Source: Gordonibacter sp. 28C (GTDB taxonomy: Bacteria; Actinomycetota; Coriobacteriia; Coriobacteriales; Eggerthellaceae). Taken from it: a DNA stretch of 64,000 bases. The stretch's first letter is position 1. Every line of letters starts with the position of its first letter. Location of the stretch: NCBI RefSeq assembly GCF_003339845.1, contig NZ_PPTR01000002.1:248001-312000 (forward strand), written 5' to 3'. The translations under genes and the position numbers were made by a program. The notes under the pieces are model-generated. The model saw only the letters and a list, made by a program, of their open reading frames with translations. It was not told where the DNA came from and made no database searches. Positions 1-9,287 of the stretch are shown here, piece by piece.

Positions 1-622
1 CGCCGAGTTCATCCGCGTGTTCGAGGAGGAGGCACGCAAAGTGGGCGACGAGGTGAGCTTCCTCGCGCAGGGCACTATCTACCCCGACATCCTGGAGTCC
101 GACGGCGTGAAGGCGCACCACAACGTGGGCGGCCTGCCCGACGACCTGCAGTTCGAGCTGTGCGAGCCCGTGAAGCTGCTGTACAAAGACGAGGTGCGCG
201 TCATCGGCCGCGAGCTGGGCCTGCCCGAGTCCATGGTGGAGCGCCAGCCCTTCCCCGGCCCCGGCCTGGGCGTGCGTTGCCTCGGCGCCATCACGCGCGA
301 CCGCCTGGAGGCGCTGCGCGAGGCCGACGCCATCCTGCGCGATGAGTTCGCCGCGGCCGGCCTCGAGGGCAAAGTGTGGCAGTACTTCGTGAGCGTCCCC
401 GACTTCCGCGCCACCGGCGTCCGCGACGGGGTGCGCGCCTTCGAGTGGCCCGCCATCATCCGCGCGGTGAACACGGTTGACGCCATGACGGCGGAAGTGC
501 CGGAACTCGACTGGGCGCTGCTCAAGAAGATCACGGCGAGGATTTTGGACGAGGTGCCGGGTATCTGCCGCGTGGTGTACGACATCACGCCGAAGCCCAT
601 CGGCACCATCGAATGGGAGTAA
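1..622 (+). CDS. guaA: GMP synthase (glutamine-hydrolysing), 3' part
   Basis: This is the C-terminal part of GMP synthase, which aminates XMP to GMP with glutamine and ATP in the cytosol (last step of guanine nucleotide synthesis). The reading frame is open from base 2, so the gene starts outside the window; the GTG at 17 is only an internal codon. Visible are the end of the ATP-pyrophosphatase domain (VKAHHNVGGLPDD) and the dimerisation domain, with the family motif FPGPGLGVRCLG and the usual C-terminus ending in KPIGTIEWE. The glutamine amidotransferase domain is not in the window. A strong hairpin follows about 30 bases after the stop. Confidence 0.97.
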   Translation, partial: AEFIRVFEEEARKVGDEVSFLAQGTIYPDILESDGVKAHHNVGGLPDDLQFELCEPVKLLYKDEVRVIGRELGLPESMVERQPFPGPGLGVRCLGAITRDRLEALREADAILRDEFAAAGLEGKVWQYFVSVPDFRATGVRDGVRAFEWPAIIRAVNTVDAMTAEVPELDWALLKKITARILDEVPGICRVVYDITPKPIGTIEWE

Positions 623-654
623 AGGGCCTCCATAGCGCCACCCACAAAACCCTG

Positions 655-702
655 CTATAAAAAGACCTTTCCAACGATCCTATTGGCAAGGTCTTTTTAT
701 AG
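655..702. terminator. Bidirectional terminator between guaA and tag
   Basis: Perfect 15-bp inverted repeat (655-669 with 688-702), extended by an inner CCAA/TTGG pairing. The right arm contains TTTTT and the left arm AAAAA, so it can terminate guaA on the plus strand and tag on the minus strand, which converge here. Confidence 0.9.
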
Positions 703-725
703 CGACGCTAAACTTCGAATCCATT

Positions 726-1319
726 TCAGATTGCAGATCCGTCTTTCCCATCCAGCAGCTCCCGATGCACGAAGCAATCCACCACATGGTCGTTCACCAT
801 GCCGATGGATTGCAGGTAGGCGTACACGATGGTGGAGCCGACGAACTTGAAGCCGCGCTTCTTGAGATCCTTGCTGATGCGGTCGGAAAGCGGCGTGGTC
901 GCGGGCACGTCCGCCTGGGTTTCCCAATGGTTCACAATGGGGACGCCGTCCACGTATCCCCATATGAATGCATCGAAGCTCCCAAACTCATCGTCCACGT
1001 CCAGGAACAGCCTCGCGTTGGTCACGGCCGCCTCGATCTTGCGGCGATTGCGGATGATCCCTTCGTTCGCCACGAGCTCCTCGACTTTTTCCCTGCCGTA
1101 GAGCGCCACCTTGGCCGGGTCGAACCCGTCGAAAGCCTCCCGGTACGCTTCCCGCTTCTTGAGAACGGTTATCCACGAGAGGCCCGCTTGCGCGCCCTCC
1201 AAAACCAGCAGCTCGAACAGCTCGCGGTCGTCATGGGTAGGCCTTCCCCACTCGTTGTCGTGGTAGTCCAGGTAGATCGGAATATCTCCCGGCCACGAGC
1301 ATCTGGTTTTCTCTTCCAT
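726..1319 (-). CDS. tag: DNA-3-methyladenine glycosylase I
   Basis: Base-excision repair glycosylase of the Tag family; it removes 3-methyladenine from alkylated DNA. The protein (197 residues from this start) carries the N-terminal Cys in RCSWPG, the YHDNEWG motif with the first conserved His, the LSWITVLKKR stretch and, near the C-terminus, HVVDC. The Tag zinc site is built from two Cys and two His in these positions. I chose the ATG at 1319 because GAGGG lies 8 bases upstream and the family N-terminus begins at this point; the open frame extends 31 codons further but without family similarity. It converges with guaA. Confidence 0.93.
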   Translation of the reverse strand: MEEKTRCSWPGDIPIYLDYHDNEWGRPTHDDRELFELLVLEGAQAGLSWITVLKKREAYREAFDGFDPAKVALYGREKVEELVANEGIIRNRRKIEAAVTNARLFLDVDDEFGSFDAFIWGYVDGVPIVNHWETQADVPATTPLSDRISKDLKKRGFKFVGSTIVYAYLQSIGMVNDHVVDCFVHRELLDGKDGSAI

Positions 1320-1651
1320 GCGATCGACCCTCGTTCTCAAACCGTCGCTTAGCCTAGCGAAAACATCATACGACGTTTCGACCATGAGGCCTCGGACAAA
1401 ACGAACGTGCACATGCTCGAGTGCTCAGGCGGGTCGCGCAAGGAGAAGCGCGCGCATTGAAGGTTCGCCTTCCTCGTTCGCGCATCCAATCCGCGTTAAT
1501 TTCTTCTCTGATGCACGGCGTGAGACCGCTCGAGCCCTACGGCGTCGAACGTGAAAACGGAGGCGGCTCGCACGGCGTCGCTACCGTCGCCCGGACAAAG
1601 CAAGGCCCAAGCCGGTTCGATCTTTGGCGAACCGGCTGGGATCGGACCGCT
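1320..1651. other. Intergenic region upstream of tag
   Basis: 332 bases between two minus-strand genes. It should hold the tag promoter, but I see no convincing -35/-10 pair. The only clear structure is the hairpin at 1610-1637 after the surface-protein gene. Open frames here are not supported by any recognisable protein. Confidence 0.6.
1610..1637 (-). terminator. Hairpin after the surface-protein gene
   Basis: Inverted repeat AGCCGGTTCG / CGAACCGGCT with an 8-base loop, placed 15 bases after the stop of the minus-strand gene. There is no clean T tract, so termination is likely but not certain. Confidence 0.5.
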
Positions 1652-2860
1652 TTAAAACCTCCGAGACACCACCGTGGAAGCAGGATCGCTCTCGAGCTTG
1701 TCGATCTCGGTCTGCGATGCGTAAATGACTTGGCCTTCGAGCAGGACAGAACCATAGTAAGGCGCACTCCAAGTCGAGTCGGACTGAACCACCGTTTCCG
1801 TCATCGAACCGTTCGGCCAGGTAATCGAGATCCTGGAACCGGGCACTCCTTGGCCGTGAACGAATAGGTCGCCCGCGTAGACAACTTCGAACGCAGGAGG
1901 AACGCTCTTGGCCATCTTGACGTTCGAAACGGAGAAGTCGGCCAGGGGCGCGCCGTCGACGGTGACGCCTCCCGCGCCCACCTCCACGGCGTAGGCGGTC
2001 GAATCCGGCTGGTAGCCGACGGGCGCCTGCGTCTCCACCAGATCGTAGGTTCCGTACCCCACGTCGGGGAATACGACCATTCCCTCGTCCGTCGAGGTGG
2101 CGGTGAGCGCAGCGCCGCCCGACCGATCCTGCAGGGAGAACACCGCGCCGGCGAGGGGCTGCCCGGTCTCAAGGTCCAGCTTCGGGAACGATACGTCAAC
2201 GGCCTGCCTCGGAACGACGTACGTTCCCGTCGCGCCCAAGGCGTAGTCTTTTCCAAGAATCTTGACGTTCTCGGTCGTCGAAACGCCCGACGGGGCCGCC
2301 ACCGCCTGCGCCGAGCCGCCGCCCGCGAGGACGGGGGCCGCAAGCAGCGCCACGAGCAGAACCGACACGACGCCCGCGCCCCCCTTGCCCTTTTTCCGCA
2401 GAACGACCAACGCGGCTCCCGCCAAAGCAGCGAGGCCGACCAGCCCGCACGCCAGCAGGGGAAGGGGATCCGCCGTCTTCGCCAAGCTCTCGCCACCACC
2501 CGGGCCAACGGGAACGGGGACGGGGAGCTTCGCTTGGAAGTCGATCTCGAGGGACTCCCCCGGCTCGAGGCTCGCGGCCGCAACCGGCGCCTCCGTCGTG
2601 ACGAACCCGATCTCCGCGGGAAGGTCGACCGACAGCGTCGCCTCGCTCACGGCGAAATCGTTGCCGTTCGTGAAGACGGCCTTCCCCGTGACGGTGTCGC
2701 CGGCCTCGTACGCGGCCTTGTCGGTCGTCAGGTCGAGCGTCATGCCGTCCTGCCCCGCCTGGCCGGCGAAAGCGGTGCCCGGGATCAAGAGCAACGCCGT
2801 GGCGAAAAGGGCTATGACGAGGTTCCGTGCTGCGTTTCGTGTTGCGGTTTTGGCGCCCAT
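1652..2860 (-). CDS. Secreted or membrane surface protein with SpaA-type domain and internal sortase-like signal
   Basis: 402-residue extracytoplasmic protein. In order: signal peptide (about 1-32, ending TAFA-G); a beta-sandwich-like domain (about 40-112, DKAAYEAGDTVTGKAVF); a sortase-like LAKTAD (126-131) followed by a hydrophobic stretch (133-154) and RKKGKGG, the normal plan of a cell-wall sorting signal; a second hydrophobic stretch ending GGGSAQA (about 162-186) that resembles a signal peptide; a SpaA/Cna-B prealbumin-like domain (about 222-313, FPKLDLETGQPLAGAVFSL and YDLVETQAPVGY); and an Ig-like C-terminal domain (about 325-385). There is no sorting signal at the true C-terminus. The ATG at 2860 has AAAAGGAG 5 bases upstream; the frame is open further 5' but without a signal peptide. 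Probable role: adhesin or pilus-like surface protein; ligand unknown. Confidence 0.75.
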   Translation of the reverse strand: MGAKTATRNAARNLVIALFATALLLIPGTAFAGQAGQDGMTLDLTTDKAAYEAGDTVTGKAVFTNGNDFAVSEATLSVDLPAEIGFVTTEAPVAAASLEPGESLEIDFQAKLPVPVPVGPGGGESLAKTADPLPLLACGLVGLAALAGAALVVLRKKGKGGAGVVSVLLVALLAAPVLAGGGSAQAVAAPSGVSTTENVKILGKDYALGATGTYVVPRQAVDVSFPKLDLETGQPLAGAVFSLQDRSGGAALTATSTDEGMVVFPDVGYGTYDLVETQAPVGYQPDSTAYAVEVGAGGVTVDGAPLADFSVSNVKMAKSVPPAFEVVYAGDLFVHGQGVPGSRISITWPNGSMTETVVQSDSTWSAPYYGSVLLEGQVIYASQTEIDKLESDPASTVVSRRF

Positions 2861-3039
2861 ATCCACTCCTTTTCGGGTTTCCATGGGCGCACCATACCAA
2901 AGCCCTTTCAACGGTTGCGAATTTGTCACGAACACGTTGGATTCGAAGCTGTTCGCCGGCCTTTCTTGAACGACCGCCTGCCAACGAGACATCTCGAACG
3001 CGTTGCATCGCAACCGAACGACCCCTGGGCGCGAAATAG

Positions 3040-3927
3040 CTATCGGAAGGTCATGCGGTAGGCCAATGTGGCGCTCTCGCCCGGCTCGAGCGTGCGCACG
3101 CCGGGCTTCTCGGCCAGCTCGCGCGGGGAGAAACGGGCATCGGGCAGGGCCGACCACGGCTCGATGCACAGGTAGCGCGCGTCGTTCTGCCCCGCTTTCG
3201 TCCACAAGCCCAGGTAGGGGAAGTCGGGGAACTCGACGGTGACCGAATGGCCGTTCTTGGAGCAAGCCAGCATGGCCGTGCTGCCGGGCACGTTTTCCAG
3301 CACGATGGTGTCAATGCCCAGTTGCTCGGGCGTCTTCGCCAGACGGCCGTCTTCCAGCGGCACCGCGATCTTCGGCAGCGTCAGGATGCCCGCCTCGTCC
3401 ATACCGAACATCTCGATCTTGTCGAGTCTCTCGAAGAGCACGTGGTAGTCGGCCATGCGCTCGCCGGGTAGCAGGCGCGTCGCATAGGCCTCGTGGCCGC
3501 CCAGCTCGAACGGCATGGGAGCGTCGCCCGTGTTCTCCACGGTATGCGTTTTGACAAGGGTGCCGCCCTCGAGCGAGAAATCCACGGTCAAGCGGAAGCC
3601 GAAGGGATAGACGCCCCGAGTGCCTTCGTCGGATGCCGTCTCGAAGCGCACCTGCGTGTGCGACTCTTGCAAGACGGCGAACGCGCGGTCCCGGCAGAAG
3701 CCGTGCGTCGGCGCGGCTATCCTGCGGCCGTCAAGCTCGTACTCCCCGTCCCTCAAACGACCGATCAAGGGAAACAGCAAGGGCGCCCGTCGCCCCCACA
3801 CGGCCGGATCGCCCGACCACATGCGCTCGATACCGTCGCGCACGACGCTCTGCAACTCCGCGCCCACCGACGAGATGCGCACGGCAAGCGCGTCGTTTTC
3901 GAGCGCGCATATCAACGGATCCGCCAT
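3040..3927 (-). CDS. Aldose 1-epimerase family protein (LacX-like)
   Basis: 295-residue cytosolic protein of the galactose mutarotase superfamily, which interconverts alpha and beta anomers of aldoses or related sugar phosphates. Family signatures: GAELQSVVRDG near the N-terminus, WGRRAPLLFPLIGRL, PTHGFCRDRAF with the first conserved His, ELGGHEAY with the second, and YLCIEPW containing the expected catalytic Glu. This subgroup (LacX/YeaD-like) often has an unknown natural substrate. The ATG at 3927 has GGAGG 7 bases upstream. It lies just downstream of fbp on the same strand with an 87-base gap, which fits, but does not prove, a shared role in sugar metabolism. Confidence 0.88.
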   Translation of the reverse strand: MADPLICALENDALAVRISSVGAELQSVVRDGIERMWSGDPAVWGRRAPLLFPLIGRLRDGEYELDGRRIAAPTHGFCRDRAFAVLQESHTQVRFETASDEGTRGVYPFGFRLTVDFSLEGGTLVKTHTVENTGDAPMPFELGGHEAYATRLLPGERMADYHVLFERLDKIEMFGMDEAGILTLPKIAVPLEDGRLAKTPEQLGIDTIVLENVPGSTAMLACSKNGHSVTVEFPDFPYLGLWTKAGQNDARYLCIEPWSALPDARFSPRELAEKPGVRTLEPGESATLAYRMTFR

Positions 3928-4014
3928 CGACAATCCTCCACCCTGCAAGGAAATCTTTTTAAATAGGGAACGTGCTGCCACGCTTGAGAAGACTCGCCAC
4001 GAAGCAACGCCTTC

Positions 4015-5970
4015 CTACTTCCCGCACTCCGCGATCTCGCCGCGCCTATATGCGGCCAGCAGCTCCTCCAGCTCGGCGATCTGCTGCTTCAGCTCGGCGC
4101 CGATGTCGGTGTCGGCCACGAGGGTGCGCTTGTCCAGGCTCTCCACCACGCTGCGGGACGAGTGGATGTCCAGCTCGTTCACCACGGCGGCGCGCATCGA
4201 CTCGAGTGGCTCGTGCGCAGCGAGAACGAAGCCGTACGAGTTCGAGATCAGCGTGTAGCCCGCGATGCCGGTGGTGGGCTGGTAGGCCTTCGAGAAGCCG
4301 CCGTCGATGGTGAGCACGTGCCCGTTGCACTTCACCGGATCCTCGCCGTCCTTCACCTTCACGGGGATGTGGCCGCACACGATGCGCGACGTCTCGAAGT
4401 CCAGCCCGAAATCCTCGAACACGCCGGCCATCACGCGCTCGTCGTCCAGGTAGGTGTAGAACGGGTTCTTGACCTCCTTGCGCGCCTCCTTCTCGGCGAT
4501 GAGGTACAGCTCGAACGTGGCCATCTTGCTCTTCGCGAACAGGGGCGAGCCCTCCCCCAGCCACATGTACCACAAGAGGTCGCGGCCGCGCTTGCGCATC
4601 TCGGGGTCGGGGTCGAAGAACGCCGCGCGCACGTAGCGCTCCATGACGTCGTAGAGAGCGCGCCCCTTGTACTTCGTGCCGAATACGTCCGTCTCCATGA
4701 GCGAGCCGTCCGCGTTCAGCGGCACGCACGCGTGGAACAGCAGGTTGTTGTTGTACACCTTGTACAGGCTCCCCGCCTCCAAGAAGAAGCGCATGTGGCG
4801 CTGCAGCTTCTCGCAGCCGGTGAACGCCTGCTCGAGGCGCTGCATGACCTCCTCTTCCTCGGGCGTCAGCCGGTAGGGATCGGCCGGGTCCACCGTGGGG
4901 AATACCGTGTCGGTGAGCGCGTACTCGGTGCCGTCCAGCATCACGGTGCCGCGTTCGTAGTCGATCTTGTCCAGCAGCTTGCGCCCCTCCAAGCCGAAGC
5001 CGGGGTTCTCGTCGATGAGCTTGCCTTCCACCTTGAACTGGATGATGGCCATGGCCTTCTGGATCTTGACGTTCATCTCCAGCTCTTGCGGCGGCAGGTC
5101 GGGGTTGCCCTTCAGGCCGAACGCGACGCAGGGGTCGTCGGCGTACGCATCGAGCGCGAACGAGGCCAGCGGCAGGATGTTGATGCCGTAGGCGTCCTCC
5201 AAGATGGACAGGTTGCCGTAGCGCGCGCAGTTGCGCACGACGTGCGCAATGCAGCCGCGCTGGCCGAGCGAGGCGCCCATCCACACGATGTCGTGGTTGC
5301 CCCACTGCATGTCGAGCGAATGGTAACCCTGGAGCGTGTCCATGATGACGTCGGGGTACGGTCCCCGGTCGTAGATGTCGCCCACGATGTGCAGATGGTC
5401 GATGGCCAAACGCTGGATGAGCAGGCACAGCGCCTCGATGAGCGCGCCCACGCGGTCCGTGCGGATGACGGCGTCGATGATGGCGGCGTAGTAGGCCTTC
5501 TTGTCCGCGCCGTGACGGTCCTCCGTCATCAGCTCCTCGATGATGTAGGCGAAGTCGCGCGGCAGCGCCCTGCGCACGCGGGAGCGCGTGTACTTCTGGG
5601 CGGCGCGCTTGCACACGGCCACGAGGCGCGGCAGCGTTTCCTCGTACCACGCCTGCGGGTCGTCGGTCTGGGAAAGCACCAGCTCCATCTTCTCGCGCGG
5701 GTAGTAGATGAGCGTGGCCAGCGAGCGCTTCTCCTCGGCGCTCAAGGCGTCGCCGAACACGTCGTCGATCTTGAGGCGGATGGAGCCGGAGCCGTTGCGC
5801 AGGATGTGCGAGAACGCCTCGTACTCGCCGTGAATGTCCGAGGCGAAGAACTCGGTGCCCTTCGGAAGGTTCAGGATGGCGCTGAGGTTGATGATCTCCG
5901 CCGAAGCCTTGGCGGCGGTGGGAAACGACCGGGAGAGAAGTTCCAAGTACCGCTTTTCCGTCACATCCAT
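4015..5970 (-). CDS. fbp: Fructose-1,6-bisphosphatase, class III
   Basis: 651-residue class III enzyme of gluconeogenesis; it hydrolyses fructose-1,6-bisphosphate to fructose-6-phosphate. The calcineurin-like metallophosphatase signatures are present in order: FFASDIHGEYEAF (metal ligands Asp and His), DHLHIVGDIYDRGPYPD, MQWGNHDIVWMGA, and late IVCGHIPVKVKDGEDP plus LTIDGGFSKAYQ. Length matches the family (about 640-670). Class III enzymes are typical of Firmicutes and some Actinobacteria and differ from class I/II. AAGGAGG lies 6 bases before the ATG. A TATAAA lies on the minus strand at 6012-6017, about 40 bases upstream, as a possible -10. Confidence 0.96.
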   Translation of the reverse strand: MDVTEKRYLELLSRSFPTAAKASAEIINLSAILNLPKGTEFFASDIHGEYEAFSHILRNGSGSIRLKIDDVFGDALSAEEKRSLATLIYYPREKMELVLSQTDDPQAWYEETLPRLVAVCKRAAQKYTRSRVRRALPRDFAYIIEELMTEDRHGADKKAYYAAIIDAVIRTDRVGALIEALCLLIQRLAIDHLHIVGDIYDRGPYPDVIMDTLQGYHSLDMQWGNHDIVWMGASLGQRGCIAHVVRNCARYGNLSILEDAYGINILPLASFALDAYADDPCVAFGLKGNPDLPPQELEMNVKIQKAMAIIQFKVEGKLIDENPGFGLEGRKLLDKIDYERGTVMLDGTEYALTDTVFPTVDPADPYRLTPEEEEVMQRLEQAFTGCEKLQRHMRFFLEAGSLYKVYNNNLLFHACVPLNADGSLMETDVFGTKYKGRALYDVMERYVRAAFFDPDPEMRKRGRDLLWYMWLGEGSPLFAKSKMATFELYLIAEKEARKEVKNPFYTYLDDERVMAGVFEDFGLDFETSRIVCGHIPVKVKDGEDPVKCNGHVLTIDGGFSKAYQPTTGIAGYTLISNSYGFVLAAHEPLESMRAAVVNELDIHSSRSVVESLDKRTLVADTDIGAELKQQIAELEELLAAYRRGEIAECGK

Positions 5971-6430
5971 GTACAGCCTCCTTGCAGGGTACCGTTCAGC
6001 ACGTCAACCGTTTTATAGTAGCCGCTTGCGCGCCGCATGGGGCGACGTTGCATCCAAACGGCACGAATAGTCGATGGAAAAAGTCCGTGTCTTTTCCGGC
6101 CGAGCGCCGCCAAGCCCCTCTTCGCAAGCTTCGCAGAGCCCTTCCGCACCGCGAACCGCACGCGGACATCGCATCCCGTCCGAGCAGCCAAGGACTCGCG
6201 ACGCGTTTTCCTCCTGCAAGCTGCGAGAGCCGGCGCGTTTGTTCGATCCGCAGCCGCAACGGAAGATCGACTTGGGGTAGAATGGGGTAAGCGGTCTAGC
6301 ATTTACCGCAATACCGTCGAACCGCGAGGCCTTCTGCGCCTCCCCTGTTCGGAGCGCACTTTGCGAAACCCACGTCCGGATTGCGTCGTCCCGTTCAAGG
6401 GAGCGCGGCCCGTATAAGAAGAGGGAACGT
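5971..6430. other. Intergenic region between divergent fbp and diguanylate cyclase genes
   Basis: 460 bases separating two divergent genes, expected to hold both promoters. On the minus strand TATAAA at 6012-6017 is a plausible -10 for fbp. On the plus strand TAGAAT near 6277-6282 is a weak -10 candidate without a matching -35. I see no RNA gene, repeat or supported small protein. Confidence 0.5.
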
Positions 6431-9223
6431 ATGACCGAGACGAACGCAGCCGAAGAAAAGGCGGAGACCCCGCAGCCCGCAGCGAAAAAGGGCACGGATC
6501 GAAGCGAGGTGCTCGCCGACCCGCACGATGCCGAGGTCCTTGCGCGGGAGATGAACGAGCAGCTCCTCTTTCTCGGCGATATTTCCCGCTACCTGATCGT
6601 CGGCAAGAACCCGGACGAAGCTATTCACCAGGCGCTGCAGAAGATCCTGGAGCACTTCGACGGCGATCGATCCTACATCTTCGAGCTCGACGACGAGAGG
6701 CGGGAATCCAGCAACACCTACGAGGTGTGCGCCCCGCACGTCGTTTCGGAAAAGCCGAACCTGCAAAACGTGCCCTATCAAAAGCAAAGCTATCTTTTGG
6801 AGGAATTCCGCAGCAGCCGCGTGGTCTGCATCGAAAGCGTGGACGACATGCCGCCCGCCGGCAAAGAGGAGCAGCGAATTCTCCAGCGGCAGGGCATCCG
6901 CAACGTCTTCCTCGTGCCCCTGTGGAACGACGGCGAACTTATCGGCTGCACGGGAGTGGACAACCCGAAAAGGAACGCTCGGCATGCGAGCATCTTGGCG
7001 TCCGTCGGCGATTATATAGCAGCCATGCTCCTAAGGCGCGACCACGTCATGCGCATGGAGAAGGACAACGAGCTCATGCAACGCCTCATGAACGACACCC
7101 CCGGCGGCTTCGTGCGCATGAAGATGCTGCCCGGCGGCAACGCGGTCCCCGAGTTCATCAACGACGGCTTCTGCGAGATCATGGGCATGACCCACGACGA
7201 AGCCATGGCGCTCTACACCGAAAACGCCTACGCGGGCGTGCACCCCGACGACATTTCCGGCATCCAACGGGCGGCCGCGAAGGCCATGGAGGAAGACGCC
7301 ATGTTCTCGGCGCGAGCGCGCTTCCTCCACCGAGAGAAAGGCTACGTGCCGTTCCAAGCGTTCTACCGAACCACCACCGAACCCGACGGGTCGCAGTACA
7401 CGAACGGCTACTACGCCGATATGACCACAGAGGCGGAGCAGGAAGAGCGCCAGCGGGAGCTGCTCGACAACCTGCCCTGCGGGGCCATCATCTTCGAGAT
7501 CGACGCGAACGGCACCATAGACTCTCCGCACATCAACAAGCGCTACATGGAGCTGGTGAACCGATGCGACGAAGAGCTGCGCGCGCACGACTCCATCCAG
7601 GCCATACACCCCGACGACCGCGAGAGGCTTACGCGGTGCATCGACGACGCCATCCGGCAGAATTGCGACGTGGAGACCGACGTACGCGTGCTGAAGGGCG
7701 GAGGCGGTTACGTCGCATTCCATCTGGTGGGTCGCATCGTCGAAAAAGAAGAGCAGAAAACCGTCATGTACACCACCTACACGCCCATCAACGAAGAAAC
7801 CCGCTCGCTCAGCGTCGCGCTGGCAGACCAGCGCAGGGCCGAGCAACTGGCCCGAGAGACCAACGAGCAGCTGCGCTTCCTCAACGACGTGTCCCGCTGC
7901 CTGCTCACAGGCGACGACCCTCACGACGCGATCCACTCGGCGCTCCGAAAGACGATGGGGTACTTCGGCGGGGACCGATCCTATATCTTCGAATCGAACG
8001 ACGAGAAGCGCGAAACGTCCAACACCTACGAGGTGTGCGCTCCGGGGGTGACGCCGGAAAAGGACAACCTGCAGCACGTGCCTTTCGAGCTTCAAGAATA
8101 TGCTCTCGATCTGCTGCGAAAAGGCGAAAGCATCTACCTTGACAGCAAGAGCACGATAGCGAACAGCGGAATCGACGCGGAACGAATCATCACGAGCCAG
8201 GGCATTGACAGCATCATCCTCGTTCCGCTACGGGTCGGGAAACGGCTTGTCGGGTTCATGGGAGTGGACAACCCGAAACGGCACATCGTCCACATCAGCC
8301 ACCTCATGGGCCTAGGCGACTCCGTGACCGCCATCCTCCAGCGCCGCGACAACGAAGAGCAGATCCTGCGCGACAACCGCGTCATGCGGGACCTCATGAA
8401 CGACATGCCCGGGGGCTTCGTGCAGCAGCGAGTGAGCCCCGACGGCAAGACCGTACCGGTCTTCATCAACGAGGAGTTCTGCCGTATGAGCGGCATGAGC
8501 CACCGCGAGTGCGTCGAGTTCTACAGCGCGGACGGCTTCACCGGCGTGCACCCCGACGACAACGAGATGGCGAAGCGCGCGTTGGAGAACCTGATCGTCA
8601 CGAGGGAAACGCTGACGCTGCGCCTGAGGCTCATACGCGGCGACGGCAGCTACGTGCCCATGCAGGTGTTCTACCGGGTGACCGACGACCGCGACGGCAA
8701 CCTGCTGCTGAGCGGATACTACACCGACCTCACCGACCAGTTGGCCCTTGAAGAGCGCGAGATGGCCGAGCGCGACGAGCTGACCGGGCTGTTCAACCGA
8801 ACGAAGCTCGCGCATATGCGGATGGGCGCGTACCAGGAGCTCCAGTCCTGCGGCATCCTGTTCTTCGACGTGAACCGCCTCAAGATAGTGAACGACACGC
8901 AGGGCCACACCCAGGGAGACGTGCTGCTGCGCCTCGTCGCAGACGGCATCCGTTCCCTCGCCAACGACCGCGTCCACGGATACCGCTACGGCGGCGACGA
9001 GTTCCTCGCAGTGGTGTGCGACGGCACGGAGTCCGAGCTTGAGAAGCTGGTCGAGCAGTGGAAGGCGGACATGGGCGAGCTGGCGAGGGAGAGCGGAACC
9101 CCCGTTACCGCCGCCGTGGGAACCGCTTGGGGCGAGCGCCCGTTCTCGCTGAGCGATCTGATCCGCCAAGCGGATCAGGCGATGTACGAGAACAAGCACC
9201 GCAACAGGCAAGGGGCGGAGTAG
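6431..9223 (+). CDS. Diguanylate cyclase with duplicated GAF/PAS sensor modules
   Basis: 930-residue soluble signalling protein; the C-terminal GGDEF domain would make cyclic di-GMP from two GTP. Layout: GAF (about 45-200), PAS (about 215-330), degenerate PAS (about 345-455), second GAF (about 480-640), second full PAS (about 650-770), GGDEF (about 778-930). The two GAF-PAS blocks are an internal duplication: SNTYEVCAP, GVDNPKR, PGGFV and GVHPDD each occur twice. The GGDEF domain has DELTGLFNR, FDVNRLKIVND and an intact GGDEF at 854-858, so catalysis is expected. No RxxD inhibitory site precedes GGDEF. No membrane segment is seen, so the ligand is probably cytosolic. GAAGAGGGA precedes the ATG. 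Confidence 0.9.
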   Translation: MTETNAAEEKAETPQPAAKKGTDRSEVLADPHDAEVLAREMNEQLLFLGDISRYLIVGKNPDEAIHQALQKILEHFDGDRSYIFELDDERRESSNTYEVCAPHVVSEKPNLQNVPYQKQSYLLEEFRSSRVVCIESVDDMPPAGKEEQRILQRQGIRNVFLVPLWNDGELIGCTGVDNPKRNARHASILASVGDYIAAMLLRRDHVMRMEKDNELMQRLMNDTPGGFVRMKMLPGGNAVPEFINDGFCEIMGMTHDEAMALYTENAYAGVHPDDISGIQRAAAKAMEEDAMFSARARFLHREKGYVPFQAFYRTTTEPDGSQYTNGYYADMTTEAEQEERQRELLDNLPCGAIIFEIDANGTIDSPHINKRYMELVNRCDEELRAHDSIQAIHPDDRERLTRCIDDAIRQNCDVETDVRVLKGGGGYVAFHLVGRIVEKEEQKTVMYTTYTPINEETRSLSVALADQRRAEQLARETNEQLRFLNDVSRCLLTGDDPHDAIHSALRKTMGYFGGDRSYIFESNDEKRETSNTYEVCAPGVTPEKDNLQHVPFELQEYALDLLRKGESIYLDSKSTIANSGIDAERIITSQGIDSIILVPLRVGKRLVGFMGVDNPKRHIVHISHLMGLGDSVTAILQRRDNEEQILRDNRVMRDLMNDMPGGFVQQRVSPDGKTVPVFINEEFCRMSGMSHRECVEFYSADGFTGVHPDDNEMAKRALENLIVTRETLTLRLRLIRGDGSYVPMQVFYRVTDDRDGNLLLSGYYTDLTDQLALEEREMAERDELTGLFNRTKLAHMRMGAYQELQSCGILFFDVNRLKIVNDTQGHTQGDVLLRLVADGIRSLANDRVHGYRYGGDEFLAVVCDGTESELEKLVEQWKADMGELARESGTPVTAAVGTAWGERPFSLSDLIRQADQAMYENKHRNRQGAE

Positions 9224-9235
9224 CGGAGCAGGACG

Positions 9236-9260
9236 GGTCGAAGGTCGAAGGTCGAAGGTC
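9236..9260. repeat. Short tandem repeat GGTCGAA x3
   Basis: Three perfect 7-bp copies followed by a partial fourth, in the non-coding gap after the cyclase gene. Probably slippage; no function visible. Confidence 0.6.
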
Positions 9261-9287
9261 CGCTCGAACCGCCCCTGCGCAACAGAG

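Noticed and set aside
4162-6018. 618-codon open frame on the plus strand
   Set aside because: It lies antisense to fbp, and its translation is His/Val/Arg-rich low-complexity typical of GC-skewed antisense frames.
9236-9260. GGTCGAA tandem repeat as a CRISPR or regulatory array
   Set aside because: Units are 7 bp, contiguous and without spacers; simple slippage is enough.
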